From positions 1 to 6,217 of the forward strand of contig JAHIQV010000185.1 in NCBI GenBank assembly GCA_018903185.1: a stretch of 6,217 bases of DNA, given 5' to 3'. This DNA comes from Gammaproteobacteria bacterium (GTDB taxonomy: Bacteria; Pseudomonadota; Gammaproteobacteria; Burkholderiales; Burkholderiaceae_C). The notes under the pieces are model-generated. The model was not told where the DNA came from, searched no databases, and saw only the letters and a list, made by a program, of their open reading frames with translations. The translations under genes and the position numbers were made by a program. Below, piece by piece: positions 4,482 to 6,217 of the stretch. Numbering within the stretch: the stretch's first letter is position 1; each line of letters starts with the position of its first letter.

Positions 4482-6217
4482 TCAGCCACCCTTCTTGGAC
4501 GGGGCGTTGTCCTCATCCCCATCAGGCGGCATCAAGTCCAGCACTTCTAAATCGATCAGGTTGCCCTCTTCCTGAACCGAAGAGTGCGGCGATGGCACCG
4601 GCTTGGCCGTTGGCTCCACCGGTACAGAGACCTCAGGCAGTGAGGCTTCGAACGCTGAAATCTCTGACAATGCGTCCAGATCGACGTCCAGTCCCAGGCG
4701 TGGTGAGGCGGGGGGAATGTCATCCAACGGCTGAGTGATACGCCCCTCCAGCAAGGCTGCGGCCGCGAGCCCTTTGTTGCCCACTGCCTTCAGTGGTTTG
4801 ATCGCGGTGTGCTGGAAGTCGACCTGTGATGCACTGTCGACCATGTCGCGCTTGACCAGATCCTTGGCGATGGCATGCAGCAACAGCAGTTCCCGATATG
4901 CCTCCAGATCAAAGACCTCGGCGTCGCCTTCGTTCGCTTCGCGAAAAATCGACTGTTCAATGACATCGAGCACACGAGGCTGCGGCCAGAGCGCCTGAAT
5001 GCGGCTGAAAGCCGTTTCATAGGCTTCCAGGCCCTGGCTGTCGTCCGAATACTGATCAAAGGGGGGCGCGCCGGCGTTGAAGAGATGGTTGAACTCAACA
5101 CGCAAGGCTTCGTATTCGGCACGGCGGTTCAGCTCGTGGTACAGCTTGAACAGGTCGAGGTAAGCCAGTGCGCTCGGTTCCTGGCTGTCGGCCAGATGTT
5201 CCTTGAGCACGCCAATGGCCTTGTCGGTTTCGCCGAGCGAAACGAAAAAGTCGGCTTGCTGCTGGACATCAAACAGTTCCTCGGTGGCCACCGACCGCGA
5301 TACCCCGATCTGGCTGGCCGGGTATTCGCGATGGTCGCCCTCTGTACCGGCCGGCAGTCTGTTGATACCCATGGTGGAGTCATGCAGGGAACGGTATCCA
5401 TCAAAGGATGACTCCCGCCCAAGGGTCAAATCAATGTCCACACCCGACGGATCGGTCCGGTTGGAAGCGGCGGATTTCGTCACGGCGGTGCCCTTGCCCA
5501 CTTTCTCGGCATCCGCCCACCAGGCCGCGTTCGCGGGCGCCTCTTCATGGCGCCCGCGCCGGCGGCGGGTGAACAGGAAAGCGAACAAGGACAGCAACAA
5601 CAGCGCACCCAGCAGGTAGGCCAGCCATGTCATGTAGCGCGCTTTCACCAGCTGCGCTTCCATCGCCTGCAGCGCAACTTTGTTGCGCGCCTCCTGCTCT
5701 CGAAGCCTCTTGGACTCTGCCTCCAGCACCGAGAGCTTTTGCGCATCGCGCAGGATCACTTCGGGCGAGGCGTTGATGGCTTTCCAGAGCAAGCCCGCCG
5801 CTGCTCGCGTTTCTTCAGAAGTGGTGGGTTCGCTCAGCAATGACAACGAGAGCTTGAGCGCTGGATCGCGCTCGATGCTCAGGCCCAGATCGACGGGATC
5901 GAGCTGCAGCCGAGGAACCGCTGCTTGAGGCGCCGCGACGGCGGGCTTGCGCACCACGCTGGCCGGTCGGGGCCGGGACGCAGCGGCCTTCGGCAAAGGT
6001 GCGGCAATGGCTGCTCTCGGCGTCGCAACGGGCGAGGTTTCGGCGCCCGTGCCGCCGGCGCTTGCACCGGATCTCGCGGAGGTGCTGAGGTCCTCGTTGC
6101 GGGGAACAGCCGGCAAAGACGAGATCGAGGCTCTTGCGGAGCCGCCCGTCTCAGCCGATGCCGGGACAGCACTGACCGCAGGCTCACTCAGGGGGTCGGC
6201 CAGCAACACATAACGAC
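4482..6217 (-). CDS. FimV-like inner-membrane protein (N-terminus beyond the window)
   Basis: This is the C-terminal part, about 577 residues, of a FimV-family protein. Such proteins link peptidoglycan and type IV pilus or polar complexes. Numbering from the GTG at 6209: R-Y at the window edge followed by V-L-L-A-D-P recalls the end of the FimV N-terminal domain; then a Pro/Ala/Ser-rich linker (about 10-100), a coiled coil rich in Glu, Arg and Leu (about 150-192), one transmembrane helix (about 193-214) and a basic R-R-R-R stop-transfer. Next come a TPR-like helical region (about 312-378, with D-F-F-V-S-L-G-E-T-D-K-A), more helices to about 480, and an acidic tail containing N-L-I-D-L-E-V-L-D-L. 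The tail should be cytoplasmic. No LysM domain is visible; it may lie upstream. The GTG at 6209 is not taken as the start because the frame stays open to the edge with family-like residues. The gene is convergent with the dehydrogenase and shares its terminator. Confidence 0.87.
   Translation of the reverse strand, partial: RYVLLADPLSEPAVSAVPASAETGGSARASISSLPAVPRNEDLSTSARSGASAGGTGAETSPVATPRAAIAAPLPKAAASRPRPASVVRKPAVAAPQAAVPRLQLDPVDLGLSIERDPALKLSLSLLSEPTTSEETRAAAGLLWKAINASPEVILRDAQKLSVLEAESKRLREQEARNKVALQAMEAQLVKARYMTWLAYLLGALLLLSLFAFLFTRRRRGRHEEAPANAAWWADAEKVGKGTAVTKSAASNRTDPSGVDIDLTLGRESSFDGYRSLHDSTMGINRLPAGTEGDHREYPASQIGVSRSVATEELFDVQQQADFFVSLGETDKAIGVLKEHLADSQEPSALAYLDLFKLYHELNRRAEYEALRVEFNHLFNAGAPPFDQYSDDSQGLEAYETAFSRIQALWPQPRVLDVIEQSIFREANEGDAEVFDLEAYRELLLLHAIAKDLVKRDMVDSASQVDFQHTAIKPLKAVGNKGLAAAALLEGRITQPLDDIPPASPRLGLDVDLDALSEISAFEASLPEVSVPVEPTAKPVPSPHSSVQEEGNLIDLEVLDLMPPDGDEDNAPSKKGG

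Noticed and set aside
1..6217. Search for tRNA, rRNA, CRISPR, insertion sequences, attachment sites or phage genes
   Set aside because: No repeat array, transposase motif, terminal repeats or tRNA-like cloverleaf was seen.

Overview
The window looks like chromosomal DNA of a high-GC betaproteobacterium. The best fit is Burkholderiales, and probably Comamonadaceae. This rests on the LexA sequence type, the CTG-N10-CAG SOS boxes, the FimV-like protein style and GC-rich codon use. Nothing points to a mobile element, phage, CRISPR array or RNA gene. Gene density is high and no gene-free stretch exceeds about 140 bases.

Left edge (1-85): the last codons of a plus-strand gene, followed by a clear intrinsic terminator. 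Next (86-1968) is a compact minus-strand operon, transcribed right to left. It holds a cytoplasmic L-asparaginase with type II-like motifs, a four-helix membrane protein (DUF6644-like) and a small exported protein (DUF6152-like). The gaps are 3 and 11 nt, so the genes are probably co-transcribed and the first pair translationally coupled. The exported protein has a Tat-like signal and should begin with His-His after cleavage. Paired with the membrane protein, this recalls CopC/CopD-type copper proteins, but that is inference.

Middle (1969-3308): a divergent intergenic region carries two tandem LexA boxes and drives lexA on the plus strand. LexA has all its autocleavage and catalytic residues at E. 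coli spacing. A 126-residue protein of unknown function follows on the same strand. The SOS boxes lie 29-64 bases upstream of the asparaginase start, so the asparaginase operon may also respond to LexA.

Right (3309-6217): a D-2-hydroxyacid dehydrogenase on the plus strand has a -10-like element so close to its ATG that the message may be nearly leaderless, with a palindrome just upstream. It ends at a strong symmetrical terminator shared with a convergent minus-strand gene. That gene encodes a FimV-like inner-membrane protein (coiled coil, one transmembrane helix, TPR-like domain, acidic tail), and its N-terminus lies beyond the window.

Most of the window is ordinary housekeeping sequence. 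The points most worth checking are the shared SOS control region, the DUF6152/DUF6644 pair, the unknown gene after lexA, and an altered NAD-binding glycine motif in the dehydrogenase.
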